A stretch of DNA of 64,000 nucleotides from DATARR01 sp036376245 (GTDB lineage Bacteria; Acidobacteriota; Thermoanaerobaculia; Multivoradales; UBA5704). The stretch spans positions 186,001 through 250,000 of the forward strand of contig DASVAS010000037.1 in the NCBI GenBank assembly GCA_036376245.1, in the 5' to 3' direction. The stretch's first letter is position 1, and every line of letters begins with the position of its first letter. Below, piece by piece: positions 34,372 to 43,304 of this stretch. Made by a program: the position numbers and the translations under genes. Under the pieces are notes generated by a model. It was not told the origin of the DNA, ran no database searches, and worked only from the letters and a program-made list of their open reading frames with translations.

Positions 34372-36479
34372 TCCGGCTCTCCCTTCCGGAAAGTCGCGAG
34401 ACGCTCCGCGAGGACACCCGAGGCGAGGTGCTGCCGCAAAGCCAGGGGGTACGCGTCGAGCGTCTCGCGCCAGACCTCGCGTTCCAGCGAGTTCGTCAGG
34501 TGGTCCGCGGCGCTCAGCAGATCGCGCGCCAGCCGTTTTCCTCGGGGGGATTTGAGCGCCGCGAGAAACCCTGTTAGGCTGCCGCTAATCTCGTCATACA
34601 GGCGTTCGCGCCGAATGCCGTAACGGCTGCTCTGCCACCCCGTCGGGTCGAACCAGTGCAGGCGGGAGAATTCGGCTAGGCCGTGGGAGTCAAGCGCTTC
34701 CAGCATGCGGTCTACGAATGCCTTCCATTGGTGAGCGGCGTGCTCCTGCAAGGGGCCGGGATTTGAGGGGATCTCGTTGCAAAGGGCGGCGAACGTCGCG
34801 TACTGGCAAAATCGGAGATCGATCCCGAACACAAAATCGATCCTCGGTCTTCCGGCTCGGCCGGGCTCGGCCCCGATCGTGCCCTCGAGAATGCTCCCGA
34901 CGGGCCACCCCTCGAGATGAACCGGCGCCTTCTTGCCATCGAAATGCGCCGGGATGTGTCGGACAAATTCCACAGCGGCGACGAGATGTGCGTATGGAAA
35001 AGGCGGCGCAGCGAGGCAGATCTGTTTCGTGATGCCGGGGATGGGGCGGAGCGGCTCGAGATGGTTCTCCCAACTGTGAAATACGCCAACGTTGGCCCAT
35101 GGATAACCCAACGCCAGCGGCGGCAGGTCGCCGCCCTCCTTGTTCGGAAAGCGGATTCTTGCCTCTTCGGGCCAAAGACGAAGCCCGAGGGTCGGAAGCC
35201 TGCCCGCGGCAACATCCTCCGTCAACAAACGCAGGAGCGTCGAGGGCCGCAACGACGAGACCACCTCCAGAGCCGCGCCCTCATAGGGCGGCTCGAGAGT
35301 CAAAAGCGCGCGCCACGCGGCGAGCGACGGAGAGGGCCGCGCGACGGCACTCATCAGTACCGCTACGACGTCACAATCGATCAGCCCCAGGCGCATCAGT
35401 GCGTGCGCGCCTGCCAAGCGCACGCTGAGACGCGAATCGCCCATGGCGTGCCGCAGCCAGCGACGCTGTGCTCGCCCCCCCTTTTCGTCGTCGGCCAGAG
35501 CCTCGCACACCGCCGCACGCACAGTGGGATCCTGGTCGGCCAATGCACTTTGGATCAGCCGGGCCGCGCCGCGGCCGCCTTGACGCCCGATCGCACAAAC
35601 GGCCCGCGCACGCACTACGGGCTGAGCGTCTTCCAGACACAGCCGGAGCCCACGCCGTATGCGCTGGCCCGCCAACGGCAGATGGCGAGCGATGAGATCG
35701 ATTGTGTTGAGCCGCACTGCGGCCGCAGGATGCCGCAAGTCTTCCACCAGCCGGAGCAGCAGCGCTCGATCCACAGGCTCTGCCCGGGCCAGGAGACCGA
35801 TCGCATACGCCCGGATGGCGGGCACGGGAGAGGCAGTGTATCTGGGTAACAGCGAGTGGAGCAGCGATGGATCCACGACCTGCGTCAACACGCGATCAGA
35901 ATGCCACTGCACCCATTCGTCCTCGTCCTGGGACGCTTCAATCAACGCCTCAGCGGCCGGAGCAGCGGGCATGGTGCGCGCTCCAAGCGCCTCCGCAGCC
36001 CGCCAGCGCACCGACCGGCATGGATCGGATCGTAGCGCCTGGGCGAGAAGAGAAAGCGAGGGTTCTGGCGGCACAACGAGGCGAAGGATCTCGACGGCCC
36101 GCCACCGGACCGCCGGCAGCGCGTCGTGTAGCGCCGCCATCACTGTAGAGAGCACAGGAGCCGAATGAGGCCCCAAAGTACGCAGCGCCTCGGCAGCGGC
36201 GACGCGATCCTCGTTACTTCCAGTGGATAACGCACGCTCCAGTCGAGCCAGCACGGCCCGGGACGGAGCTCTCTCTCGACGCTGGCGCTCCGGAAGCTCG
36301 GCTCTGTGCCAACGTGCGAGAAACCCGCGAGGCAGTGCCAGCTGAAAGCGACCCTGACGAACGGCTGCTGACGCTCCAAGCCTTGCGGAAAGAGGATTCC
36401 CGGTTGTCGGGTCACCGATCCCGGCTCCTTCGAGCCACGATTCTAGCCCGGTGCCAGCGATGTGTCCGTCCTCATGCAA
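34368..36479 (-). CDS. HEAT-repeat protein with an unrecognised C-terminal domain
   Basis: 703 aa if the TTG at 36479 is used; the start is uncertain because it overlaps the preceding gene by 37 nt and has no good ribosome site. From about residue 75 to 400 there are eight or so HEAT-like repeats (DRVAAAEALRTLG, AVRWRAVEILRLV, SVRWRAAEALGA, VVRARAVCAIGRQG). The C-terminal 300 aa (GIDLRFCQYATFAALCNEI; WFDPTGWQSSRYGIRRERLY) are not a family I recognise. It overlaps the phosphatase gene by ATGA, so the two proteins are probably partners. Confidence 0.7.
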   Translation of the reverse strand: MHEDGHIAGTGLESWLEGAGIGDPTTGNPLSARLGASAAVRQGRFQLALPRGFLARWHRAELPERQRRERAPSRAVLARLERALSTGSNEDRVAAAEALRTLGPHSAPVLSTVMAALHDALPAVRWRAVEILRLVVPPEPSLSLLAQALRSDPCRSVRWRAAEALGARTMPAAPAAEALIEASQDEDEWVQWHSDRVLTQVVDPSLLHSLLPRYTASPVPAIRAYAIGLLARAEPVDRALLLRLVEDLRHPAAAVRLNTIDLIARHLPLAGQRIRRGLRLCLEDAQPVVRARAVCAIGRQGGRGAARLIQSALADQDPTVRAAVCEALADDEKGGRAQRRWLRHAMGDSRLSVRLAGAHALMRLGLIDCDVVAVLMSAVARPSPSLAAWRALLTLEPPYEGAALEVVSSLRPSTLLRLLTEDVAAGRLPTLGLRLWPEEARIRFPNKEGGDLPPLALGYPWANVGVFHSWENHLEPLRPIPGITKQICLAAPPFPYAHLVAAVEFVRHIPAHFDGKKAPVHLEGWPVGSILEGTIGAEPGRAGRPRIDFVFGIDLRFCQYATFAALCNEIPSNPGPLQEHAAHQWKAFVDRMLEALDSHGLAEFSRLHWFDPTGWQSSRYGIRRERLYDEISGSLTGFLAALKSPRGKRLARDLLSAADHLTNSLEREVWRETLDAYPLALRQHLASGVLAERLATFRKGEPE

Positions 36480-37243
36480 TCGATGTCCTCCGAAGCCGCC
36501 ACGTCACCGGCAACGCTCTCAAGAGCGGCACTGAGCAACGGTGCAAACTGCGCTGCCCATTTTAGATCCACTAGTTTCCAGGGATGCGTGACTGCAAACT
36601 TCCGGTCTGTGTTGATGATGCGTTTGAGCGTCTGCGGGTCCATGGCGCGCCAACGCTTTACATTGCCGGCAGAAAACACCTCGGGATGGTCGCAAATGTC
36701 GATCTCCAATTCCAACAGCACATCGCGGGTGATGAAATCCTCGCTGACTCTCCCGGCTGCTTTGTAGAAGTCCTCTGCGACAGGGGGACACCACGAGCTG
36801 AGTTCACGGTATCGCCGGCCCGAGAGCAACTCCGAGCTGATGATCTTCTCAACGCACTCTCTCGTCAACAGCCGGCAGCCACCCTGGATGTAGCGAAAGC
36901 CATACGCCCCCCAGATGCAGCCTGAAGCATCACCTGGAGGCGGTATCGAGAAGGGTTGAAAGAACCGCGTATCCGTATCGAACTTCACCAGGACATCACC
37001 TGTACCGGCGAGAAAGAAGGAAAAAAGGCGCGAGACAATTTCGCCACCACAATCGAGTGTGTAGAGACGCTCGCCCGCAATGAACTCGGCTGAATACTCG
37101 GCCGCTAGATCGGAAAGGCGTGGATCAGTGTCACCATCAGCAATGATTAAGATTCGCTCTGCCGGATAACAGCGGCGCAATTCAGCAAGGCTTAAGGAAA
37201 GCTGAGGGAAGTCTTTATAGGTGTTGCAAGCGAAAGTGTACAT
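36443..37243 (-). CDS. Putative GT-A-like glycosyltransferase
   Basis: 266 aa from the ATG at 37243, chosen because AGGAGG lies 4 nt upstream (the open frame continues to 37276). The sequence begins YTFACNTYKDFPQLSLSL and has a DxD-type motif in VKFDTDTRFFQPF, then GCIWGAYGFRYIQGGC. This arrangement suggests a nucleotide-sugar-binding GT-A fold, but I do not recognise a specific family. It is the first gene of the minus-strand run to 32918. Confidence 0.5.
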   Translation of the reverse strand: MYTFACNTYKDFPQLSLSLAELRRCYPAERILIIADGDTDPRLSDLAAEYSAEFIAGERLYTLDCGGEIVSRLFSFFLAGTGDVLVKFDTDTRFFQPFSIPPPGDASGCIWGAYGFRYIQGGCRLLTRECVEKIISSELLSGRRYRELSSWCPPVAEDFYKAAGRVSEDFITRDVLLELEIDICDHPEVFSAGNVKRWRAMDPQTLKRIINTDRKFAVTHPWKLVDLKWAAQFAPLLSAALESVAGDVAASEDIDCMRTDTSLAPG

Positions 37244-37775
37244 TACCCTCCTTTGTGAGCACACCTTAAATTCCATCCGGCACTACGGCCATCTTTTCCG
37301 GCCAAACCTAGAGAGCCTCAGTCTGACATCACTATAACGGTATCCGAGCCGGAAGGGCTTCGTATTCTCCAACAACTTACGATCCTAAATGACCTCTGTC
37401 AACTGGACGCCTAATTCCCCTATATCTATGTACGTCACGCCTGGGGCTTGGAGGAGAGCGGTGCAGTTTGCTCCTTTGTCTTCGTCCTTTGTTATGCCCG
37501 CCTTGGCAGCGGCTCCCACCCGCAGGCGCTTCGAGCTTCTCGTGCCAGAACCGGAGCGGGCCAGCCACTCCCGTCATTTCGCTAAGCTGACTGCGTCCGG
37601 CCGACCGGCTCCCCCACCATCGAGGCCCAACCGGGTCCGCCAGATCCGCCAGGACGAGGTGGCGTGAATGAACCTCCGGCCTCCGGGCCATTCTGGGTCG
37701 GGCGCTGGACCTCACGCTCGAAAAGACACTGATGGTGCTGGCAGACGAACGAGAGCCCTGTCAGCGGCGCTCGCG

Positions 37776-37925
37776 CATCTGGTCCTCCATCGACATCTCT
37801 AGAGGATACTTCTCGTCGATCAGGGAATGGCCATCTTTTCTTGCCGATACCGACTAGCCCCTCGCTCAGAGGCTGTCATACCTACCCCACCTCCCCAGCC
37901 GCTCGCCCCCACGCCTCGGCCTCGC
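37776..37925. repeat. Right flank of the tRNA-Ala island (degenerate direct repeat)
   Basis: Direct-orientation counterpart of 22326-22470. It starts with TCTGGTCCTCCATCGACATC, which matches the tRNA-Ala 3' end plus the adjacent bases with a few changes, and ends at ACGCCTCGGCCTC. The alignment needs one 3-nt gap. It could be an old attachment-site remnant or one of a repeat family that occurs twice. Confidence 0.55.
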
Positions 37926-37974
37926 GTAGCCAGGCCAGCAGAGAGTTCCAACTGGCGCGCAGTTGGTCCACCAT
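37882..37974 (-). CDS. Possible 30-aa small protein
   Basis: ATG at 37974 with GGAGGG 6 nt upstream, reading MVDQLRASWNSLLAWLREAE and then AWGRAAGEVG before TAG. An amphipathic helix. The left flank repeat also encodes EAEA in the same phase but then meets a stop. The good ribosome site is the main support; it may instead be the head of a decayed gene. Confidence 0.3.
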   Translation of the reverse strand: MVDQLRASWNSLLAWLREAEAWGRAAGEVG

Positions 37975-38035
37975 TTATTTCCCTCCAACGGGTATTCCTT
38001 CCCCTTCCAGGGGAGTACCGGCCTTCCCTCGCTGA

Positions 38036-38242
38036 TCACCAGTTACGGGCGCCGAGCCGTGCCAGCATCTCGGAGAGATCCTCCGGACTGATGTAGAAGT
38101 GCTCGCACACACGGCCCCAGAGCATCGCGGTGGGCACGTTGCGGCCGCCGCGCTCCTTCTGCGTCTGGTACAGCACCGTCAAGACGATGCGCTCCCGCCG
38201 CGTCAGTCCGTCTCGAACGTCGGGGATCTCGTCGTAGCTCAT
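38036..38242 (-). CDS. Small protein of unknown function
   Basis: 68 aa, ATG start (MSYDEIPDVRDGLTRRERIV). Helical with a possible helix-turn-helix character (TRRERIVLTVLYQTQKERGG then YISPEDLSEMLARLG). It has no signal or membrane segment. I do not recognise the family; a small DNA-binding protein is a guess. It is the first gene back in high-GC backbone after the island. Confidence 0.5.
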   Translation of the reverse strand: MSYDEIPDVRDGLTRRERIVLTVLYQTQKERGGRNVPTAMLWGRVCEHFYISPEDLSEMLARLGARNW

Positions 38243-38320
38243 GATTTATCGCAGCGGGCGAAGCGCGCGGCAGCGATCTTACACCCTACGGTACGTCCGA
38301 ATAACACGCACGACAAGAAG

Positions 38321-38731
38321 CTAACGATCTTCATGCACCTCGGTGAGGAGCGGCTTCCCTTTTTCGACGATGTACGTGGCCAGCTCCACCGCGTTGCCGC
38401 TGCCGACGTTCTTCGCCGCGTGGATCGTTCCGGCCGGAACGAACAGGACGCCGCCGGCTTCGAGCCTCACCGGCGGCTTGCCCTCGACCTGATACTCGAA
38501 CGAGCCTTCGAGGACATTGATGATCTCTTCGCCCGGATGCGTGTGCCGGCCGAACGCCACTCCCGGGCCGAGCTCGACGCGCACCTGGACGACCTCGCGT
38601 CCGGGGACGCCGAGATCGTGCCGCTGGAGCTCGGTGCGCTTGATTCCCGGCGGCTGCGCCCGCGCCACGTGCAGCGCCAGACCGCATCCGGCGATCAGCG
38701 CCGCGACCGCCATGATTCGCTTCGTTTTCAT
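38321..38731 (-). CDS. Secreted cupin-domain protein
   Basis: 136 aa. Signal peptide (residues 1-25, ending ARAQ), then a single cupin barrel. Motif 1 is FGRHTHPGEEIINVLEGSFE (metal-binding His, His and Glu), motif 2 is LFVPAGTIHAAKNVG. Periplasmic; small secreted cupins of this type are common and usually lack a known substrate. It follows the epoxide hydrolase gene by 72 nt on the same strand. Confidence 0.85.
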   Translation of the reverse strand: MKTKRIMAVAALIAGCGLALHVARAQPPGIKRTELQRHDLGVPGREVVQVRVELGPGVAFGRHTHPGEEIINVLEGSFEYQVEGKPPVRLEAGGVLFVPAGTIHAAKNVGSGNAVELATYIVEKGKPLLTEVHEDR

Positions 38732-38803
38732 GTGACCTCCTTTTGATCACCGGGCGGCGGACGACACGCTCCTCGGGCGCGCCGTCCGCCGCCTGGCGCC
38801 GCA

Positions 38804-40078
38804 TCAGCGCAGGGATTGGAACGCCGCGCGCAGCTCCGACGCGAAGAGCGCCGGCTCTTCCCATGCCGCGAAGTGTCCGCCGCGGTCGACCTCGTTGAAG
38901 TAGGAGAGGCCGGGGTAGACCGCCTCGACCCAACTGCGCGGGGCGGCCCAGATCTCGCCGGGGAACGTCGTGAAGCCGACGGGAACCTTGACCGGCGGAG
39001 GAGCCTGGCCGGACGCGATGGCCGCGGCCAGAAACTGTCCGAACTCCCAGTACCACCGGGCGGCCGAGGCGCCGGTACCCGTCAGCCAGTACAGCGTGAT
39101 GTTGTCGACGATGTTCTCCCGGGTGAGATTGCCCACGGGCTCGCCGTCGATGAACGCGCGGGAGATCTTGTAGTAGCTGTCCGTATCGTGGTCGAGCATC
39201 CAGGCCGCGAGCCCGATGGGTGAATCCAGCAGGGAGTAGCCGATCGTCTGGGGCCGGGTGGACTGCTCCAGGAAGTAGCCGAAGCCGGTCGCCTTGAACG
39301 TCGCGACCGCGTTGCGCGCCGCGCGTTCCTGCTCGGATTCCGCCGGCAGTTGATCGACGATCCCCAACGCCGGCGTGAGCAGGTTGAGGTGGATGCCGAG
39401 CAGCCCCTCGGGCTTCTGGCGTCCCATCAGGTCCGTAACGTCGGCGCCCACGTCGCCTCCCTGGGCGACGTAGCGCGTGTAGCCGAGGCGCTCCATCAGC
39501 GTTGCCCACGCGCGGGCGATGCGGCCGGACTCCCAGCCGAGCGCGGCCGGCTCGCCCGAGAAGCCGTAGCCAGGCAACGACGGCAGCACCAGGTGGAACG
39601 CATCGCCGGGGGCGCCGCCGTGCGCGGTCGGGTCGGTCAGGGGACCGATGGTCTCGAGCAGCTCGATGATCGAGCCGGGCCAGCCATGCGTCATGATCAG
39701 CGGCAACGCGTTCTCATGCCGGGACCTGACGTGGATGAAGTGGATCTCCACCCCGTCGATCTCGGTCGTGAACTGCGGCAGCGCGTTCAGCCGCGCCTCG
39801 CACTTGCGCCAGTCGTACTCGGTCGACCAGTAGCGGGCGAGCTCCCGCAGAGTCGCCAATTGCACGCCCTGCGACCGATCTCCGACGAGCTCCCGGGTGG
39901 GCCAGCGCGTGGCCGCGAGGCGCCGGCGGAGGTCGACGAGCCTCTCCTCCGGAACGTCGACGCGGAAGGATCGGACCGCGGTCGCGGCGGTGTCCGCCAC
40001 GGGTTCGAGCTGAGTCATGAGATGGCTGTCGAGGCGGCCACCGGTCGGATCGGCCGTGACTTGTTCGATCTCGGTCAT
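38804..40078 (-). CDS. Epoxide hydrolase (EHN domain, alpha/beta hydrolase)
   Basis: 424 aa from the ATG at 40078 (GGAG 8 nt upstream); the open frame to 40777 is antisense to the kinase gene and not used. The N-terminal EHN domain has VPEERLVDLRRRLAATRWP. The hydrolase core has oxyanion HGWPGSIIELLE, nucleophile Asp in AQGGDVGADVTDLMG, and catalytic His in GGHFAAWEEP. It opens epoxides to diols; the natural substrate is unknown. It diverges from the propeller sensor kinase across a perfect palindrome. Confidence 0.88.
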   Translation of the reverse strand: MTEIEQVTADPTGGRLDSHLMTQLEPVADTAATAVRSFRVDVPEERLVDLRRRLAATRWPTRELVGDRSQGVQLATLRELARYWSTEYDWRKCEARLNALPQFTTEIDGVEIHFIHVRSRHENALPLIMTHGWPGSIIELLETIGPLTDPTAHGGAPGDAFHLVLPSLPGYGFSGEPAALGWESGRIARAWATLMERLGYTRYVAQGGDVGADVTDLMGRQKPEGLLGIHLNLLTPALGIVDQLPAESEQERAARNAVATFKATGFGYFLEQSTRPQTIGYSLLDSPIGLAAWMLDHDTDSYYKISRAFIDGEPVGNLTRENIVDNITLYWLTGTGASAARWYWEFGQFLAAAIASGQAPPPVKVPVGFTTFPGEIWAAPRSWVEAVYPGLSYFNEVDRGGHFAAWEEPALFASELRAAFQSLR

Positions 40079-40216
40079 GGCGGGGGCTCCTTCATTGAAG
40101 GCCGGCGGCGCGCCCATCGTGTCGCCGGATGCGGGAGTGAGACTACGAGGGCCGGCGATCCCGTACATCCCGAGTTGGAGTGGTTTTGGGCTACCACTGT
40201 CAGTCTGGGGCCGGCA

Positions 40217-40232
40217 TACCACGATCGTGGTA
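40217..40232. promoter_or_regulatory. Palindromic operator candidate
   Basis: TACCACGATCGTGGTA is a perfect 16-bp palindrome, 13 nt before the kinase start and 139 nt from the hydrolase start. A further half-site TACCAC lies at 40192. It is well placed to regulate one or both divergent genes; a dimeric regulator is implied. Confidence 0.6.
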
Positions 40233-40244
40233 GCCTTACAGGCT

Positions 40245-43200
40245 ATGCCCAGGGCGAGAGAGCCGGGGGAGCGCGGGATCGTCTGGGCGTCCTTTGTGAC
40301 GCTGCTGCTCGCCACGCCCGCCGCCGGCCTCGACCCCGACACCGCCCTCACCCAGTACGGACACACCGCGTGGCGGGTCCGCGAAGGGTACTTCGCCGGC
40401 CAACCGGTCGCGATCACCCAGACGAAAGACGGATTCCTGTGGATTGGAACCGAGACCGGATTGATCCGTTTCGACGGCGTACGGTTCATGCCCTGGAAGC
40501 CGCCGGCGGGATCGAGTCTCCCGGACGATCGGATCATCAACCTCCTGGCGGCCCGAGACGGCAGCCTCTGGATCGGCACCGCCAACGGACTGGCGCAGTG
40601 GCGCGCCCCGAACCTCGTGGTCCATGCGCGGGTGGGGCGCTTCGGCGCTCTCCTCGAAGACCGCCGGGGCACGATCTGGGCGGGACACACGCGGGCGATT
40701 TCGGAGCTTCCTCCCTTCTGCCGTTTTGAGCGCGGGAGCTTCCGGTGTTTCGGGTTCGCGGACGAGCACGAGCTCACCTATGGCAGGGCTCTGCATGAGG
40801 ACCGGCAGGGCAACATCTGGCTCGGAGGGGATCACGGCGTTTGCCGGTGGCAGCCGGAAACGCCGGAGAACCCGGAGTGCTACGCGATCGGGAGCCTGGA
40901 CCGGCCGGGGTCCGCGGTCTTCGCCATCGCCGACGACTCTGACGGCTCCTTGTGGGCGATAACCCTGAGCCGGGGGGCCTGGCGGCTCGTGGCGGGCCGT
41001 TGGACGCTTCATCCCGATCCAGAGCTAAGCGGGGCGATCCTCCCGGATCGGGAGGGCGGCTTGTGGCTTGGGTCGAGCAAGCACGGGCTTTTCCGGATCG
41101 CACGGGGACGGACGGAGCGGTTCACACGGGCCGACGGGCTGTCGGGCGGACTGGTGCACGACATCTTCGAGGACCGGGAGGGAAGCCTCTGGATCGCCAC
41201 GTCCGCCGGCCTGGACCGGTTCCGAGACGTCAAGGTGGCGACGCTGACGGGGCTGGAGGGCTTGGGTGGAGGCGACATCGGAGCGGTCACGGCCGCCAGC
41301 GATGGCGGCGTGTGGATCGCCGACAGAGACGCGCTGATCCATCTGGGGCCAGCCGGAATGTCGTCCTACGCAACGGTCCAGGGTTTGCCGGGGAGCAGCC
41401 CGACCAGCCTGTTCGAGGATTCCCGGGGGAGGCTCTGGGCGGGCGTGGACAGCCGCCTCGCCTGGCGAGAGCACGGCCGTTTCTTCCAGCTCCGGATGCC
41501 GGACGGCAGCGACGTCGGCCTGGTGCGCGCGATGGCGGAGGACCGGGACGGCACCCTTTGGGCGGCCACCATCGACCCGAGCCGCGCCTTGGTTGGCGTC
41601 CGCGACGAACGAGTCATCGAGGTGATTTCCGCCGACCAGCTCGGTGGGCGGCAGGCCAGTGCCATGGCCGCGGATCCCCAGGGTGGTGTCTGGCTCGGGC
41701 TCGTGAGCTCGGAGCTCAAGCGCTACCACAACGGCAGGATCGAGGCGCACGGTAGCGTTGGAGATCCGAGCCGGCGACGGATCCACAACCTGCTGCCCGA
41801 CATCCGCGGGCTGTGGGTGGGAACGAACCAGGGGCTCGCCTTCCTGCGCCACGGAAAGCTGAGCACTCTCGGCACGCGCAACGGCCTTCCATGCGACGCC
41901 GTCGAGGACGCCGTCTGGGGCGGCGACGGCTCACTGTGGTTGAAGACCGCCTGTGGCCTGGTCCGGATTCCGGCGGGCGAGCTCGACGCCTGGATCAGGC
42001 AACCTGAGCGGCGCGTACGGGTCCGCGTCCTGGATGCGTTCGACGGCGCGCAAGCCGGTCTTTCTCCCTTCATGCCGCGGTCCACACGGTCGTTGGACGG
42101 CCGCCTGTGGTTCGCGATCGAAGCGGGCGGGCTGCAGGTGCTCGATCCCAGGCGCATGAGGGACAACGCCGTCCCGCCGCCGGTGCACATCCTCGGCGTC
42201 GTCGCGGACCGGAAAACCTATCCATTGGAGCCCGGGCTGCGTCTGCCTCCGCTCACCCAGGATCTCGAGATCGGCTATACGGCCCTGAGCTTCGTCATCC
42301 CGGAAAAGGTCAGATTTCGCTACCGTCTCGAAGGGGCCGGCGGCTGGCACGATGCTGGAACGCGCCGTGAAGCTTATTTCAACAATCTGAGGCCCGGGAG
42401 CTATCGCTTTCACGTCGTCGCCTGCAACAACGACGGCGTGTGGAACGAAACCGGAGCCACCCTGGACTTCACCCTCCTGCCGGCGTTCTATCAGACCCGC
42501 GCCTTCCTCCTGCTGTGCCTCGCGGCGTCGGTGTTCCTGACGTGGGCAATCTACCGCTGGCACGTCCGCGAGATCGCGGCACGCCTGGACCTGCAGTTCC
42601 AGGAGCGGCTCGCCGAACGGACGCGGGTCGCTCAGGATCTGCACGACACGCTTCTGCAAGGTTTTCTCAGCGCCTCCATGCAGCTCCACGTCGCCGTCGA
42701 CGAGCTGCCCCCGGACGCGCCGGAGAAACCGCGCCTGAGCCGCGTCCTGCAATTGATGAGACAGGTGATCGAGGAAGGCCGCAACGCCGTGCGCGGCCTT
42801 CGCAAGCCGGCCCAGGAGATCCCCGGCATCGACGACCTCGCGCAGGCCCTGGCGCGCGTTCCGCGGGAGCTCGGGCTCGACGAGGCCGCCGGCCTTCGCG
42901 TCATCGTCGCAGGCAAACCGCGGCCCTTGCGCCCGTTGATCCGCGACGAGGTCTACCGCATCAGCCGGGAGGCCCTGGTGAACGCCTTCCGGCACGCGGA
43001 GGCCTCCGCGATCGAAGTCGAGGTCGAGTTCGCGGCCAGGGCCTTGCGCATCTGCGTTCGCGACGACGGCCGCGGCATCGATCCCGGAGTGCTCCTCTCG
43101 GGACGCGACGGGCACTGGGGGCTCTCCGGCATGCGCGAGCGGGCGGAAGGAATGGGCGCGCGATTGAAAGTGTGGAGCCGCGAGCGGGCCGGCACGGAGA

Positions 43201-43304
43201 TCGAGCTCTCGGTGCCCGGCGCGGTCGCTTTTCGCGATCAACTCTCCGCTGGTCTCATGGGGTGGTGGCGCCGGCCGGCGCCAGGAAGCGAGCGAGATCA
43301 ATGA
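40245..43304 (+). CDS. Propeller-type hybrid-sensor histidine kinase
   Basis: 1019 aa from the ATG at 40245. A signal-like N-terminus is followed by repeated two-component propeller blades (DGFLWIGTETGLIRFDG, DGSLWIGTANGLAQW, EGSLWIATSAGLDRF) to about residue 640. Then come a Y_Y_Y domain (FRYRLEGAGGWHDAG to RFHVVACNNDGVWN), one TM segment around 750, HisKA_3 with DLHDTLLQGFLS, and HATPase (VNAFRHAEASAIEV; HWGLSGMRERAEGMG). It senses something in the periplasm and phosphorylates the NarL-type regulator encoded next (ATGA overlap). Confidence 0.92.
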   Translation: MPRAREPGERGIVWASFVTLLLATPAAGLDPDTALTQYGHTAWRVREGYFAGQPVAITQTKDGFLWIGTETGLIRFDGVRFMPWKPPAGSSLPDDRIINLLAARDGSLWIGTANGLAQWRAPNLVVHARVGRFGALLEDRRGTIWAGHTRAISELPPFCRFERGSFRCFGFADEHELTYGRALHEDRQGNIWLGGDHGVCRWQPETPENPECYAIGSLDRPGSAVFAIADDSDGSLWAITLSRGAWRLVAGRWTLHPDPELSGAILPDREGGLWLGSSKHGLFRIARGRTERFTRADGLSGGLVHDIFEDREGSLWIATSAGLDRFRDVKVATLTGLEGLGGGDIGAVTAASDGGVWIADRDALIHLGPAGMSSYATVQGLPGSSPTSLFEDSRGRLWAGVDSRLAWREHGRFFQLRMPDGSDVGLVRAMAEDRDGTLWAATIDPSRALVGVRDERVIEVISADQLGGRQASAMAADPQGGVWLGLVSSELKRYHNGRIEAHGSVGDPSRRRIHNLLPDIRGLWVGTNQGLAFLRHGKLSTLGTRNGLPCDAVEDAVWGGDGSLWLKTACGLVRIPAGELDAWIRQPERRVRVRVLDAFDGAQAGLSPFMPRSTRSLDGRLWFAIEAGGLQVLDPRRMRDNAVPPPVHILGVVADRKTYPLEPGLRLPPLTQDLEIGYTALSFVIPEKVRFRYRLEGAGGWHDAGTRREAYFNNLRPGSYRFHVVACNNDGVWNETGATLDFTLLPAFYQTRAFLLLCLAASVFLTWAIYRWHVREIAARLDLQFQERLAERTRVAQDLHDTLLQGFLSASMQLHVAVDELPPDAPEKPRLSRVLQLMRQVIEEGRNAVRGLRKPAQEIPGIDDLAQALARVPRELGLDEAAGLRVIVAGKPRPLRPLIRDEVYRISREALVNAFRHAEASAIEVEVEFAARALRICVRDDGRGIDPGVLLSGRDGHWGLSGMRERAEGMGARLKVWSRERAGTEIELSVPGAVAFRDQLSAGLMGWWRRPAPGSERDQ

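Larger units (their letters stand above)
37244..38035. other. Gene-poor right border of the island
   Basis: About 790 bp. It holds the right flank repeat (37776-37925) and one possible 30-codon reading frame (37882-37974, minus). The rest (37244-37775) has short open frames in several phases without family resemblance, and looks like decayed sequence. Confidence 0.6.

Noticed and set aside
22339..37800. Prophage
   Set aside because: No integrase, capsid, terminase, tail or lysis genes are present in the island.
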